Shown piece after piece: positions 8,195 to 17,323 of a stretch of 64,000 nt of DNA. Each line of letters opens with the position of its first letter. Within the stretch, counting starts at the first letter, position 1. The notes beneath the pieces were generated by a model. That model was given only the letters and a program-made list of their open reading frames with translations, searched no databases and had not been told where the DNA came from. The translations under genes were made by a program, and so were the position numbers. The DNA is from an uncultured Oscillospiraceae bacterium. GTDB taxonomy: Bacteria > Bacillota > Clostridia > Oscillospirales > Oscillospiraceae. The stretch spans positions 130,409 through 194,408 of the forward strand of contig CAAGBT010000055.1 in assembly GCA_900768135.1 (NCBI GenBank), read 5' to 3'.

Positions 8195-9271
8195 ATGGAT
8201 AAGATCAGAAAGGGCGTTCGCCTCGACCATATCTCCAAGATCTATCAGGATCCCAAAACCGGAAAGGATTTTTACGCCGTAAAGGACACCTCGCTTACCA
8301 TTGAGCCGGGCGCGTTCGTTACGCTGCTGGGTCCCTCCGGCTGCGGAAAAACCACCACGCTGCGCATGATCGCCGGCTTTGAAAGCCCCGACGAGGGCGA
8401 GATCTATCTCGGCGATGAACCGATCAACGCGCTTACGCCCAACAAGCGAGACACTGCGATGGTCTTCCAGTCCTATGCGCTGCTGCCGCATTACAACGTG
8501 TTCGACAACGTTGCCTACGGCCTCAAGCTGCGCAAGGTACCCAAGGATGAGATCCGCGAGCGCGTGATGCACATTCTTGCGCTTGTGGAGCTGACGGGAA
8601 TGGAAGGGCGCATGACGAACCAGCTCTCCGGCGGCCAGCAGCAGCGCGTGGCGCTGGCGCGCGCGCTCGTGATCGAGCCGAGCGTGCTGCTGTTCGACGA
8701 GCCGCTTTCCAACCTTGACGCGAAGCTGCGCGTTTCGATGCGCACCGAGATCCGCCGCATCCAGCAGGAGGTCGGCATCACCGCGATTTACGTTACGCAC
8801 GACCAGAGCGAGGCGATGGCGCTCTCCGATCAGATCATCATCATGAACAAGGGCGTCGTCGCGCAGATCGGCACGCCGCAGGAGATCTATTATCACCCCG
8901 TCAACGAGTTCGTCGCCGATTTTATCGGCGAGGCGAATTTCCTGCACGGAAGGATGACCGGAACGGAAAACGGCCTTGCCGTACTCGATGTGGAGGGCGA
9001 AAAGCTTTCCGTCGCCGCGCGCGAGGGCATGAGCGCCGGGCAGGACTACACGCTGGTGCTGCGGCCCGAATCTGCATCGCTTGCCGATGAGGGCGGGCTT
9101 CCCTGCAAGGTGGAGCTTTCCTGCTTCATGGGTTCGTATCAGAACTATCACGTCCGCGTGGGCAATACGCTCGTCAAGCTGGCCGAGAGCGACCCGCGCA
9201 GCAAGCGTATCTACCGCGTGGGCGAGCAGTGCCGCCTGACCTTTGCACCGGACGCGGTACACGTCCTTTGA
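8195..9271 (+). CDS. ABC transporter ATP-binding protein (FbpC/PotA-like)
   Basis: This 358-aa cytoplasmic ATPase partners the permease just upstream. Walker A is GPSGCGKTT (46-54), Q-loop VFQSYALLPH, signature LSGGQQQ (144-150), Walker B VLLFDEP (164-170) and switch histidine in YVTHDQSEA. After about residue 240 comes a C-terminal regulatory OB/TOBE-like domain, as in the PotA/MalK group. AAGGAGG lies 10 nt before the ATG. It is the last gene of the operon, followed by a large terminator. Confidence 0.95.
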   Translation: MDKIRKGVRLDHISKIYQDPKTGKDFYAVKDTSLTIEPGAFVTLLGPSGCGKTTTLRMIAGFESPDEGEIYLGDEPINALTPNKRDTAMVFQSYALLPHYNVFDNVAYGLKLRKVPKDEIRERVMHILALVELTGMEGRMTNQLSGGQQQRVALARALVIEPSVLLFDEPLSNLDAKLRVSMRTEIRRIQQEVGITAIYVTHDQSEAMALSDQIIIMNKGVVAQIGTPQEIYYHPVNEFVADFIGEANFLHGRMTGTENGLAVLDVEGEKLSVAAREGMSAGQDYTLVLRPESASLADEGGLPCKVELSCFMGSYQNYHVRVGNTLVKLAESDPRSKRIYRVGEQCRLTFAPDAVHVL

Positions 9272-9293
9272 TCCTTTGCCGATCGATCATTCA

Positions 9294-9334
9294 AATAGCA
9301 GAAGCCCGCTGCCTGGCAGCGGGCTTCTGCTATT
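9294..9334. terminator. Bidirectional terminator
   Basis: A 20-bp perfect inverted repeat (arms 9294-9313 and 9315-9334, core AGCAGAAGCCCGCTGCC) has A/T-rich ends. It closes the ABC operon on the plus strand and may also stop the convergent phosphoglucomutase transcript. The remaining bases 9335-9490 hold no gene I can support. Confidence 0.85.
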
Positions 9335-9490
9335 ATTGCGTTGTCCGTGCGTTCAGCGCCTCTGTTCGCTGCGGTGGAAAGCATGGAGCGGCTCCTGCCG
9401 GCGTTGTGAGAGCCGCCTCCGCGAACGGCGCAGGGGGATGGCTGCTGCGGCCTTGCGGGTAGTGCGCAAAGAAAATGGAGCTTTGCCCTC

Positions 9491-11164
9491 TTATCTGATC
9501 CGCGCGGCCATATCTCCGCGCAGCGCGGCGCAGAGGGCCTTTGCGCCATCTGCGGTTTCCGCGCGGGCGGAATAGTAGAGCTTCAGCTTGGGTTCTGTGC
9601 CGCTGGGGCGGACGGTGACCCTCCCGTGCGATGTGTGGAACGCAAGCACATCGCTGCGCGGCAGGCCGTCGGCACCCGAAAGATAATCGCACACCTGCAT
9701 CACCGGCTCGCCGCCAAGCGTTTCCGGCGGATTTTCCCGCAGCAGCGTCATCACGCGCTGCATCTGCGCCATGACGCCGCCGCCCGGCATCTCCAGGCTT
9801 TGCAGCTCGTCCTGCCAGCAGCCGAAGCGCGCGTACAGCGCGTCCATGACCTGCGCGAGCGTTTTACCCTGCGTGCGGTACCATGCGGCCATTTCGCAGC
9901 AGAGCATCGCAGCGTTTACGGCGTCCTTGTCGCGCACATGGCTGCCGGAAAGATAACCGTAGCTCTCCTCAAAGCCGAAAAGATAGCGTTCCGCCTCGCC
10001 TGCCCGCTCCAGCGAACCGATCTGCTCGCCGATGAATTTGAAGCCCGTGAGCGTGCGCCGCAGCTCCACGCCGTAGTGCGCGGCCACGGCGTCCGCCATG
10101 CCGGTGGAAACGATCGTCGTCACCGCAACGGGACGCGCGGGCATCGTGCCGTTTTCGATCCTGCGGCGGCAGAGATAGTCGAGCAGCAGCACGCCCATTT
10201 CGTTGCCGCTGAGCGGCCGGAACCCATCGCCTTCCGGTACGGCCGCGCCCATGCGGTCGCAGTCGGGGTCGGTGCCGATGAGCAGGTCGGCGCGCAGCCT
10301 GCGCGCAAGCGCGAGGCCGCGTTCCATCGCCGCGCGCTCCTCCGGATTGGGATAGGGACAGGTGGGGAAATGCCCGTCGGGCAGCTCCTGCTCGGGGACG
10401 ATGGTGATATCCTGCACGCCGATGCGGTGCAAAATGCCGGTCACGCACTCCCGGCCTGTGCCGTTGAGCGGCGTATAGACCACGCGCAGACCGGATTTGT
10501 CGCCGTTCCACACGCTTAAACGCTGCACGGCGTCAAGAAAGGCGCTGAGGCAGCTGTCCTCGATGTAGCGGATGCGCCCGTCTGAGAGCGCCTTGTCGAA
10601 GCTGCACGGCGCTGCGGCGGGGAAGAAGGGGAGTTTTTCAATTTCCTGCTGCACGGCGGCGGCAGCGGAGAGCGTGATCTGGCAGCCGTCCGGGCCGTAG
10701 ACCTTATAGCCGTTATAGGCGGCGGGATTGTGGCTGGCGGTGATGCACACGCCTGCGCCGCAGCCATGGCAGCGCACCGCCCAGCTGAGCGCGGGCGTAG
10801 GCTCCAGGCGCGGATAGAGAAAAACGGCGACGCCGTTTTCCGCCAGCACGCGCGCCGCTTCGCGGGCAAACAGGTCGGAATGGATGCGGCTGTCGTAGGC
10901 AATGGCGGCGCGCAGCGGCAGCCCGGCGGATCTGAGCCAGGCGGCAAGTCCCTGCGTTGCGCGGCGCACAACATAGAGATTCATGCGGTTTGTCCCCGCG
11001 CCCAGCACGCCGCGCAGCCCGCCTGTGCCGAAGGAAAGGTCACAGGAAAAGCGGTCGTGGATCTCCGCGCTGTCGCGCGCAGGGTCGAGCGCGCGCAGCT
11101 CCTGCTGCATCTCCTCGTCCTGCGCCGATGCGAGCCATTGGCGGTAGCGTTCCAAAGCGTCCAT
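9491..11164 (-). CDS. pgcA: Alpha-phosphoglucomutase / phosphomannomutase (PgcA type)
   Basis: This 557-aa enzyme of the alpha-D-phosphohexomutase superfamily interconverts hexose 1- and 6-phosphates. The phosphoserine loop TASHNP places the catalytic serine at residue 144. The Mg-binding DPDCDR, sugar-binding GFEESYG and phosphate-binding RPSGTEPKLK motifs are all present in the expected order. Length fits Bacillus PgcA rather than the 450-aa GlmM group. The ATG at 11164 follows GGAGG. It faces the first transporter operon and diverges from the sensor operon. With ManA and the YihX-like phosphatase nearby, it suggests hexose-phosphate handling. A second, shorter paralogue lies at 38931. Confidence 0.93.
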   Translation of the reverse strand: MDALERYRQWLASAQDEEMQQELRALDPARDSAEIHDRFSCDLSFGTGGLRGVLGAGTNRMNLYVVRRATQGLAAWLRSAGLPLRAAIAYDSRIHSDLFAREAARVLAENGVAVFLYPRLEPTPALSWAVRCHGCGAGVCITASHNPAAYNGYKVYGPDGCQITLSAAAAVQQEIEKLPFFPAAAPCSFDKALSDGRIRYIEDSCLSAFLDAVQRLSVWNGDKSGLRVVYTPLNGTGRECVTGILHRIGVQDITIVPEQELPDGHFPTCPYPNPEERAAMERGLALARRLRADLLIGTDPDCDRMGAAVPEGDGFRPLSGNEMGVLLLDYLCRRRIENGTMPARPVAVTTIVSTGMADAVAAHYGVELRRTLTGFKFIGEQIGSLERAGEAERYLFGFEESYGYLSGSHVRDKDAVNAAMLCCEMAAWYRTQGKTLAQVMDALYARFGCWQDELQSLEMPGGGVMAQMQRVMTLLRENPPETLGGEPVMQVCDYLSGADGLPRSDVLAFHTSHGRVTVRPSGTEPKLKLYYSARAETADGAKALCAALRGDMAARIR

Positions 11165-11197
11165 ATCCTGCCTCCGTAAGCAAAGAAGTTCAAGCCT

Positions 11198-11226
11198 GTT
11201 ATAGCACGCTTTGTCCTGCCCGTCCA
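11198..11226 (-). promoter_or_regulatory. Promoter for pgcA
   Basis: On the minus strand TGGACG (11226-11221), 17 bp and TATAAC (11203-11198) form a plausible sigma-A promoter 34 bp before the start. Confidence 0.5.
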
Positions 11227-11237
11227 GAAGATATTCG

Positions 11238-11266
11238 TTGCAAAGCGGATGCTTTCTTGATAAAAT
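11238..11266 (+). promoter_or_regulatory. Promoter for sensor operon
   Basis: TTGCAA (11238-11243), a 17-bp spacer and TAAAAT (11261-11266) are a good sigma-A promoter. The direct-repeat operator of the transporter promoters is absent here, which points to constitutive expression of the sensing genes. Confidence 0.65.
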
Positions 11267-11298
11267 GAAAAGAAACGGAAAGCGGGAGGGGGATATTC

Positions 11299-12306
11299 AT
11301 GCGCCGTATCTGTGTTCTGCTGGCCACGCTCGGATTTGTGCTGGCACTGTGTGCCGGCTGCGCGGGGACGCGCGCGCAGGATGCGTCCTCCTTTGCGCCT
11401 GCCGAGGAAGACCGGCTCGTTATCTTTACCTCGCACAAGGAGAACATTTATGCGCCCATCATCGAGGAGTTTGAGCAGCGCACCGGGATCTGGGTCGAGG
11501 TGGAAAGCGGCGGCAGCGTGACAATGCTGAACCGCATCGCCGCAGGGGACAGCGGCTGCGACGTGATGTTTGGCGGCGGGGCGGACAGCCTGACCGCCTG
11601 CAGTGATTGCTTCGCGCCCTATGAGAGCGAAAATGCAGCTGCCATCGCGCCGGAGTATGATCTTGGCGGCGGCGCGTGGACGCCGTTTTCCGCGCTTTCC
11701 ATCGTGCTGGTATACAATACCAAGCTGGTGCGGCAGAATCTGCCGCACGGCTGGGCGGATCTGTTCGACAGCGGCTGGCGCGGGCGCATCGCTTTCGCCG
11801 ATCCCTGTGCCTCCGGTTCGGCCTACACGGCGCTCTGCGCGCTTGCGCAGTTATCCGGCGGCACGGAGCAGGCGTTCGCCGCTTTTGCACGCAACCTCGG
11901 CTATGAAACGCTCCCGGATTCCGGCGATGTGATCGCCGCCGTGGCGGATGGGCGCTGCTACATCGGCGTAACGCTGGAGGAAAACGCCCGCAACGCCATT
12001 GCCGAGGGGATGGATGTGGCGATTGTTTATCCCGAGGAGGGAACGCTGGTGCTGCCGGACGGCGCGGCTGTGGTCAAGGGATGCGCGCACGAGGAAAACG
12101 CCCGCCGCTTTATCGATTTTCTTCTTCTGCCGGAGACGCAGCGCCACCTGGCAAGCGAGATCAGTCGGCGCAGTGTGCGCGCAGACGTTGGCGCGGGCGA
12201 TATGCCGGAGATATTACCGCTTGCATACGATCTTTCCTGGGCGGGCGCGCAGCGGGAAAGCATTCTGGACACATGGCGCGCGCTTTGCGGAGAGGACGCG
12301 CCATGA
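11299..12306 (+). CDS. Substrate-binding lipoprotein, probable sensory partner of the histidine kinase
   Basis: This 335-aa solute-binding protein belongs to the same broad class as the binding protein at 5201. A signal peptide leads to Cys21 in a less standard lipobox (CAGC). The mature region opens with DRLVIFTSHKENIYAPIIEEF, typical of FbpA/PgtC-like proteins. No permease or ATPase accompanies it. Instead its stop overlaps the histidine kinase start by 4 bp (ATGA). In the Salmonella Pgt system a binding-protein-like PgtC works with kinase PgtB. By analogy this protein may present ligand to the kinase; that role is inferred. GGGAGGGGG precedes the ATG. Confidence 0.85.
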   Translation: MRRICVLLATLGFVLALCAGCAGTRAQDASSFAPAEEDRLVIFTSHKENIYAPIIEEFEQRTGIWVEVESGGSVTMLNRIAAGDSGCDVMFGGGADSLTACSDCFAPYESENAAAIAPEYDLGGGAWTPFSALSIVLVYNTKLVRQNLPHGWADLFDSGWRGRIAFADPCASGSAYTALCALAQLSGGTEQAFAAFARNLGYETLPDSGDVIAAVADGRCYIGVTLEENARNAIAEGMDVAIVYPEEGTLVLPDGAAVVKGCAHEENARRFIDFLLLPETQRHLASEISRRSVRADVGAGDMPEILPLAYDLSWAGAQRESILDTWRALCGEDAP

Positions 12307-13982
12307 GAGAGTGGATCGAGCGTTCGTTCCGCAACCGCATCTTTTTCACCGTGCTGCTCGTGGCGCTTGTACCGCTGCTGCTGTGCGATGTGCTGATGAC
12401 GCAGGTGATGATCGCGCGCAGCGAGCGCACGCTCGCGCGCGAAGCGCAGGAGGAAATGGATGCGCTCGGCGCGCAGCTGGACGCACAGCTGGACGAGAGC
12501 GTGAGCGCGGCGCGGGAGCTGGCCGAAAGCACTGTAGCGCGCAGCGCGCTGCGCCGCGGCGGGAACGATTCCCGCACGCTTTACCAGCTGCTGCACCGCG
12601 ACACGGTGGCGCTGCGCGCCTATGCGGACTTTGAGATCTACAACGCCGAGGGAGAGTGTCTGTATACAACTGCCGCCGAGCAGAGCGCCGTGCGGCGGGA
12701 CACCGACTGGGGCTTGCTGTATGCCGCACGCACAGCGGGAGACACGGTGCTGCGCGCGGAGAATGGCGCCCTGTGCGGCGCGTGTACGGTAACGGCCTAC
12801 GGCGGCGAGGTGCTGGGCTACGCGCTCTTCCGCATGGACGGCGCGGGGCTGAGCGCGCTGTTTGCGCCGCTGCTGCGTCCGTCCGACGATATCCTGCTGG
12901 TCGATCCGACGTGGCGCATGGTCTACAGCTCGCAGTCCGTCCACGCCGCCGATACGCTGGCGGTGCTGCGCGCGCAGCTGCTTTCGGGCGGAAAACTCTC
13001 GGGCGGACAGGAGGACTGCGGCTATTTCGTCCGCGCGGGCAGGGCGGGCTTTTCCCTGATCCTCCAGCAGCCGCGCACCTACACCGCGCAGGCCGTCCGC
13101 TCGATCTACCTGGTCGCGGGCGTGATGGGCGTGCTGTGCCTTGCGCTGTGCCTTGCTGCGGCCTGGCTGCTCAGCCGGCATCTGTCCGAACCTGTGGGGG
13201 AGCTGGACAGCGCCATGCGGCGCGTGGAGGGCGGCGATTATGACGTGCGCATCCAGAGCGCGCGCCGCGACGAAATGGGCCGCCTTGCCGCAAGCTTTGA
13301 CCGCATGACCGGCGAGTACCGCCAGAATCTTGCGCGCAGTGTACAGCGCGAGCGTGAGCTGAATGAAACGCGGCTGCGGATGCTGCAATCGCAGCTGAAC
13401 CCGCATTTCCTCTATAATACGCTCGACTGTATGAAGTGGCTTGGCGTCACCGGCGGCGTTCCGCAGGTGGCGGAGCTTGCCGCCGACCTTGCCGCCCTGC
13501 TGCGCGCGGGCATTTCCGGCAGCGAGCGCATCACGCTGGAGCAGGAGCTGGAGCTGGTGAGCCGCTATCTTGCGATTCAGGAGGTGCGCTTCGGCGACCG
13601 TTTTGTCTGCGAGATCGATGTGGACGAGCGCTTCCGCTACCTGCTGGTTCCAAAGCTTATCTTGCAGCCGCTGGTGGAAAACGCCATCATCCACGGCGTG
13701 AACGACAGTGACGAGGGATTCATCAAGCTTTGGGCGGAGGAGGATGCCGGCGATCTGCTGCTGAAGGTATCGGACAACGGAGGCGGAATGCCGGAGGAGG
13801 TGCTGCGCCGGATCCGGAACCACGAGGAGATCCCCGGCGGGCATCTGGGGCTGAACAATGTGGACCGCATTGTGCGGCTTTCCTATGGTGCGCGCTGCGG
13901 GCTGAGTGCGTGGAAGAACGCGGACGGCGGCTGCACCGTGCAGCTGCGCCTGCCGATGGAGAAGGGGGAGGAAGTATGCTGA
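12303..13982 (+). CDS. Sensor histidine kinase, YesM/LytS type
   Basis: This 559-aa membrane kinase has TM1 near 14-36, an extracytoplasmic sensor of about 230 residues and TM2 near 267-289. A HAMP linker (about 287-340), a His_kinase domain with QLNPHFLYNT (phospho-acceptor candidate His368) and a GHKL ATPase with LQPLVENAIIHG follow. The start is fixed by its 4-bp overlap with the lipoprotein gene; the stop overlaps the regulator start by 7 bp. Kinases of this class pair with AraC-type regulators and commonly control sugar uptake. The large sensor could contact the lipoprotein encoded just upstream (inference). Confidence 0.93.
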   Translation: MREWIERSFRNRIFFTVLLVALVPLLLCDVLMTQVMIARSERTLAREAQEEMDALGAQLDAQLDESVSAARELAESTVARSALRRGGNDSRTLYQLLHRDTVALRAYADFEIYNAEGECLYTTAAEQSAVRRDTDWGLLYAARTAGDTVLRAENGALCGACTVTAYGGEVLGYALFRMDGAGLSALFAPLLRPSDDILLVDPTWRMVYSSQSVHAADTLAVLRAQLLSGGKLSGGQEDCGYFVRAGRAGFSLILQQPRTYTAQAVRSIYLVAGVMGVLCLALCLAAAWLLSRHLSEPVGELDSAMRRVEGGDYDVRIQSARRDEMGRLAASFDRMTGEYRQNLARSVQRERELNETRLRMLQSQLNPHFLYNTLDCMKWLGVTGGVPQVAELAADLAALLRAGISGSERITLEQELELVSRYLAIQEVRFGDRFVCEIDVDERFRYLLVPKLILQPLVENAIIHGVNDSDEGFIKLWAEEDAGDLLLKVSDNGGGMPEEVLRRIRNHEEIPGGHLGLNNVDRIVRLSYGARCGLSAWKNADGGCTVQLRLPMEKGEEVC

Positions 13983-14725
13983 AGGTACTCATCGTGGACG
14001 ACGAGGCCGTGGTGCGCCGCGGCATTGTGCTGGGCGTGGACTGGGCGTTGCTCGGCTGCGCCGTGGTCGGCGAGGCGGCAAACGGCGAAGAGGGGCTTGC
14101 CGCCGCCGGGCGCTACAGCCCGAACCTCATTATCACCGATGTGCGGATGCCGCGCATGGACGGGATCGAAATGATGAACCGCCTGCGCGAGCGCGGCTAT
14201 GCAGGCCATATCATCGTCCTTACGGCGTATAACGACTTTGACTATGCCCGCTCCGCCCTGCGCTACGGCGCTGCGGATTACCTGCTCAAACCCTTCCGCG
14301 ATCAGGAGCTGGCCGCAGCCATCGGGCGCGTGCAGCAGAAAGAGGAAGCGGCGCTGAACCGCACGGCGCAGGACGACCTGCTGGCCCTGCCCAAGGGCGA
14401 TAAGAGCAAATACGTTTTGCAGACGCTGGAATACATTGCGGCGCATTACGCCGATGCGGATATCAACATCACGAGCATCGCCCGCTCCATCGGCATCAGC
14501 GAAGGGCATCTGAGCCATATTTTCAAAAAGGAGACGAGCTATACCGCCCTCGGCTACCTCACGCAGTACCGCATCCACATGGCCCGCAGGCTGCTTGCCG
14601 ACTGCCGCTACAAGGTCTATGAGGTGGCGGCCATGGTGGGATACCGGGACGTGGCCTATTTCGGCGCAACGTTCAAAAAGCTCACGGGGCTGTCCCCGTC
14701 GGAATACCAGGATCGCTGCCGCTGA
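13976..14725 (+). CDS. Response regulator with AraC-type DNA-binding domain (YesN family)
   Basis: This 249-aa regulator has an N-terminal receiver domain with acidic pair DD (8-9), phospho-acceptor Asp55 in ITDVRMP and conserved Lys in LLKPFRD. The C-terminal AraC HTH domain shows SIARSIGISEGHLSHIFKKE and the second helix-turn-helix ending in VGYRDVAYFGATFKKLTGLSPSEY. It lacks the long linker of large YesN proteins. GGGGGAGG precedes the ATG. The two 20-bp-spaced repeat pairs at 5061 and 14788 lie before the flanking transporter operons and are the natural candidate targets. Confidence 0.95.
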   Translation: MLKVLIVDDEAVVRRGIVLGVDWALLGCAVVGEAANGEEGLAAAGRYSPNLIITDVRMPRMDGIEMMNRLRERGYAGHIIVLTAYNDFDYARSALRYGAADYLLKPFRDQELAAAIGRVQQKEEAALNRTAQDDLLALPKGDKSKYVLQTLEYIAAHYADADINITSIARSIGISEGHLSHIFKKETSYTALGYLTQYRIHMARRLLADCRYKVYEVAAMVGYRDVAYFGATFKKLTGLSPSEYQDRCR

Positions 14726-14784
14726 TAAAACGGCCAAAAACATACCAAACAGCCGGGCAGAATTTGGAAGAGACGATTATACTT

Positions 14785-14818
14785 TCGCAGAATTGTCCGG
14801 ATAATCGCAGAGTTGTCC
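14785..14818 (+). promoter_or_regulatory. Direct-repeat operator upstream of second transporter operon
   Basis: TCGCAGAATTGTCC (14785-14798) and TCGCAGAGTTGTCC (14805-14818) match at 13 of 14 positions with a 20-bp period. Their core CA(A/G)A(A/G)(C/T)TG(A/T)C also describes the pair at 5061-5092. The second repeat ends just before where the -35 would lie, the arrangement of class II AraC-type activation. Confidence 0.75.
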
Positions 14819-14843
14819 CATTTCACCGCAAGCGGGTGAACGG

Positions 14844-14849
14844 TATAAT
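14844..14849 (+). promoter_or_regulatory. -10 box of second transporter promoter
   Basis: A perfect TATAAT has only TTTCAC at the -35 position (14821-14826). A strong -10 with a poor -35 is expected for an activator-dependent promoter. The start would lie near 14856, 46 bp before the gene. Confidence 0.65.
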
Positions 14850-14901
14850 GATAAACGATAGCAAGCTATGCTATTACTATGATGAATGAAGGAGAAACAC
14901 G

Positions 14902-16158
14902 ATGAAAAGAAAGCTTTTGGCGCTGCTTCTTGCCGCTGTGATGGTCCTTTCCCTTGCCGCCTGCGGCGATAAGAAGGACGACGCACAGGACGAGAACCTG
15001 CCTGCCGAGGACGTCAAGGACTACTCGGGCTACACCATCCGCATCTATTCCAATTCCAACTCCACCGAACGCACCACCTGGCTGATCAACGAGGCCAAGG
15101 ATGCCGGCTTCACCATTTCGATCGACGATAACTCCGTTATCTCCGGCGATACCGCCGCTATCCAGGCTGCCAACGAAAACAAGGACGGCGACATTCTCTT
15201 CGGCCTGAACGAGACCCGCTGGAGCCAGGTCGTTGACGGCGTTTACGAGAACCTCAAGCTCGTTGACTGGACGCCGACCTGGGCGGGCGAGGTCGGCGAA
15301 TATGCCTATCCGGGCAGCGCTTACGGCCTTGTCATCCAGAACGTGCTGATGCTCTACCGCAACGATGAGCTTGGCACCAACGGCGAGAAGCTGCACTTCC
15401 AGCACTGGGCCGACATCGTTAACTGCGGCTACAGCTGGTACCGCCAGAACAAGGTCGGCGGCACGACCAACGCCAACATCAACTCCGCCATGCTCTATGC
15501 CTTTGTCGATCCCGCTTCTCCCGCCGGCGGCATCTCCACCGACGGCTGGAAGACCCTGTGGCAGTACTGCGCCAACGGCGTGTATTCCTCCGACGATAGC
15601 TACAAGTACGGCTTTGACCCACTGAACAAGGGCGACGTTGCCGTTTCCACCTTCTATTCCTCCTCCCTCTACGGCAAGATCGACGCCGCCGCGGAAAGCT
15701 CCGAGAATCCCCTCAAGGGCGCTCTCCAGCCGGAGAACTGGGATCTCGTTGAGATCGACGACGGCACCTACTACATCGCCGAGTACATCGGCATCCTCGA
15801 CAAGGCCGGCCGCAGCGAGGAAGAGACCGAGGCCGTTAAGGCGTTTGCCGAGTGGTTCGGCTCCGCTGAGACGCAGGCTGCCTGGGGCGAAGAGTTCGAC
15901 TCCTATCCCTGCAACACTGCCGCCGCCAACATTCTCTATCCCGATGGCATCCCCTCCATCTATACGCTCAAGAACTTTGCCCTCAGCACCGTGGAAGGCA
16001 CCGACATGACCTATGCCGAGTATGTTGCCGCGCACTCCAGCGAGTGGACCAACATCATGACCAACCTTGGCTTCTACTGGGCGGACGCTTCCGCCGCCGT
16101 GGCTGAGCCTGACTGGGACAACCTTGACTGGGCGACCCTGACGCAGGCGAAGGAGTAA
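14902..16158 (+). CDS. ABC transporter substrate-binding lipoprotein, second system
   Basis: This is a 418-aa binding protein with lipobox LAAC at Cys21 and an acidic linker. The mature protein opens with GYTIRIYSNSNSTERTTWLI and shows DILFGLNETRW in the first lobe, again an FbpA-class fold. It is clearly diverged from, and longer than, the protein at 5201. It is rich in Trp and Tyr, which often line sugar-type pockets; the cargo is unknown. GAAGGAG precedes the ATG. Its codon use leans heavily to C-ending codons, like the first binding protein and as expected for an abundant product. A 15-bp hairpin follows its stop. Confidence 0.9.
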   Translation: MKRKLLALLLAAVMVLSLAACGDKKDDAQDENLPAEDVKDYSGYTIRIYSNSNSTERTTWLINEAKDAGFTISIDDNSVISGDTAAIQAANENKDGDILFGLNETRWSQVVDGVYENLKLVDWTPTWAGEVGEYAYPGSAYGLVIQNVLMLYRNDELGTNGEKLHFQHWADIVNCGYSWYRQNKVGGTTNANINSAMLYAFVDPASPAGGISTDGWKTLWQYCANGVYSSDDSYKYGFDPLNKGDVAVSTFYSSSLYGKIDAAAESSENPLKGALQPENWDLVEIDDGTYYIAEYIGILDKAGRSEEETEAVKAFAEWFGSAETQAAWGEEFDSYPCNTAAANILYPDGIPSIYTLKNFALSTVEGTDMTYAEYVAAHSSEWTNIMTNLGFYWADASAAVAEPDWDNLDWATLTQAKE

Positions 16159-16223
16159 TCCCTGCCGCACCGCTCCCCGCGAGACGGCTCGAACGGGGAA
16201 GGAAAGACCATACAGCACGCTTT

Positions 16224-16256
16224 GCAGGGCGGGCCGGCGCTGCCGGCCCGCCCTGC
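16224..16256 (+). repeat. Intercistronic G+C hairpin
   Basis: A perfect 15-bp stem (16224-16238 with 16242-16256, core GGGCGGGCCGGC) has a 3-nt loop and no T-run. It lies between the second binding-protein and ATPase genes. It probably protects the upstream mRNA segment from 3' decay and so raises lipoprotein output, like malE-malF type elements (inference). Confidence 0.7.
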
Positions 16257-16288
16257 TCCCAATGATCCAACAAAAAGGAGAAATGATT

Positions 16289-17322
<1,034 letters not shown>

Positions 17323-17323
<1 letters not shown>

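Noticed and set aside
6413..9262. 949-codon open frame on the minus strand opposite the first permease and ATPase
   Set aside because: It is a shadow of two well supported ABC genes, with low-complexity His/Arg/Asp-rich translation and no start signal.
5201..9271. Naming the first ABC system as a ferric iron transporter (fbpABC)
   Set aside because: The fold class is shared by phosphonate and sugar-phosphate binders, no clear Fe-binding tyrosine pair is visible, and neighbours are sugar-phosphate enzymes.
12027..13844. 605-codon open frame opposite the YesM-type kinase
   Set aside because: Shadow frame; kinase motifs on the plus strand and 4-bp gene overlaps fix the true genes.
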